From Phenylobacterium sp. (lineage in GTDB: Bacteria > Pseudomonadota > Alphaproteobacteria > Caulobacterales > Caulobacteraceae), in NCBI GenBank assembly GCA_028290925.1, contig JAQGIX010000192.1, positions 1 to 5,147 of the forward strand: DNA of 5,147 nt. Reading direction: 5' to 3'. This document shows, piece by piece, positions 4,763 through 5,147 of this stretch. Both the position numbers and the translations under genes were made by a program. The notes beneath the pieces are model-generated. The model saw only the letters and a list, made by a program, of their open reading frames with translations, ran no database searches and had not been told where the DNA came from. The stretch's first letter is position 1. Every line of letters starts with the position of its first letter.

Positions 4763-5147
4763 GATCGACATCGAGACCGCCCCCGCCCGTTTCGGCGCCG
4801 GCTACCCGCCGCCCTACGACGAACCTTGCAAGCAGCGACGCCGCTGGCAGCTTGGCGATGCGGCGGGCCTGACCCAGTTCGGGGTGAACCTGTTGCGGCT
4901 CGCCCCCGGCTGCTGGTCGGCGCAGCGGCACTGGCACAGCCACGAGGACGAGTTCGTCTGGGTCGTCGAGGGGGCGGTGGTGCTGTGTGACGACTACGGC
5001 GAGCAGGTCCTCAAGGCCGGCGATTGCGTGGGCTTCAAGGCCGGCGTCGCCAACGGCCACCACATCCAGAACCGCTCGGATCGCGAGGCCGTGCTGCTGG
5101 AGGTGGGATCGCGTCGCCTCGGGGAGGACGGCTGCGACTATCCCGAC
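4755..5147 (+). CDS. Cupin domain-containing protein (3' end outside window)
   Basis: The 131 visible residues run to the window edge without a stop. They form a single cupin (small beta-barrel) domain. Motif 1 is G52-X6-H59-W-H61-X4-E66-X6-G73 (RHWHSHEDEF...EG), and motif 2 is G89-X5-K95-A-G97-X4-H102-X3-N106 (AGDCVGFKAG...GHHIQN). H59, H61, E66 and H102 are the expected metal ligands, so the metal site looks intact. The usual proline of motif 2 is replaced by K95. No signal peptide or membrane segment is visible, so it is probably cytoplasmic. Cupins of this kind include sugar-binding and small-molecule-binding proteins as well as enzymes, and nothing here identifies the substrate. It diverges from dapE across 58 bases, which allows shared regulation but does not show a shared pathway. 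The start is supported by GGAAAG upstream. Confidence 0.88.
   Translation, partial: MPKIDIETAPARFGAGYPPPYDEPCKQRRRWQLGDAAGLTQFGVNLLRLAPGCWSAQRHWHSHEDEFVWVVEGAVVLCDDYGEQVLKAGDCVGFKAGVANGHHIQNRSDREAVLLEVGSRRLGEDGCDYPD

Noticed and set aside
3647..4990. A 447-codon open frame on the plus strand covering most of dapE
   Set aside because: It is antisense to dapE, which has every catalytic residue. Its translation is a Gly/Ala/Arg/His-rich string with no domain, typical of the open complementary frame of a high-GC gene.
1..5147. tRNA or rRNA genes, CRISPR arrays, insertion sequences, toxin-antitoxin or defence genes
   Set aside because: Nothing of the kind is visible. The window is tightly packed with housekeeping genes and has no gene-free stretch over 110 bases.

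Overview
The window reads as chromosomal housekeeping DNA from a GC-rich alphaproteobacterium, most likely of the Caulobacteraceae (Caulobacter, Phenylobacterium or Brevundimonas type). This is inferred from the very high GC, the wording of the Def, Fmt and TruA proteins, and promoter-like elements that fit the Caulobacter housekeeping consensus. There are no RNA genes, mobile elements, CRISPR arrays or phage signatures, and coding density is close to complete. No novel multi-gene system is visible.

Layout, left to right: the 3' part of rmuC (+, cut by the window start); def, peptide deformylase (+); a small lipoprotein gene on the minus strand, convergent with def and divergent from fmt; fmt, methionyl-tRNA formyltransferase (+); truA, tRNA pseudouridine synthase (+), whose ATG shares its first base with the fmt stop; dapE, succinyl-diaminopimelate desuccinylase (-), whose tail overlaps the truA tail by 25 bp; and a cupin-domain gene (+, cut by the window end), divergent from dapE.

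Functionally, fmt and def form the N-formyl-methionine cycle: Fmt formylates initiator Met-tRNA and Def removes the formyl group from new proteins. TruA modifies the tRNA anticodon arm. DapE makes LL-diaminopimelate for lysine and peptidoglycan. RmuC is a predicted nuclease-fold protein linked to recombination and genome stability. The cupin's substrate is unknown.

The most interesting part is about 1400-1895. The lipoprotein there has four in-register 11-residue repeats resembling group 3 LEA (desiccation-type) hendecads and a Thr-rich tail. Upstream of it sits a near-match to the alphaproteobacterial general-stress sigma factor (EcfG/SigT) promoter, GGAAC-N17-AGTT, with a good Shine-Dalgarno between that box and the ATG. 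Both def and fmt lack a Shine-Dalgarno and have housekeeping-like promoter elements placed so that transcription would start at or within one base of the start codon, suggesting leaderless mRNAs. These are sequence-based inferences without experimental support here.
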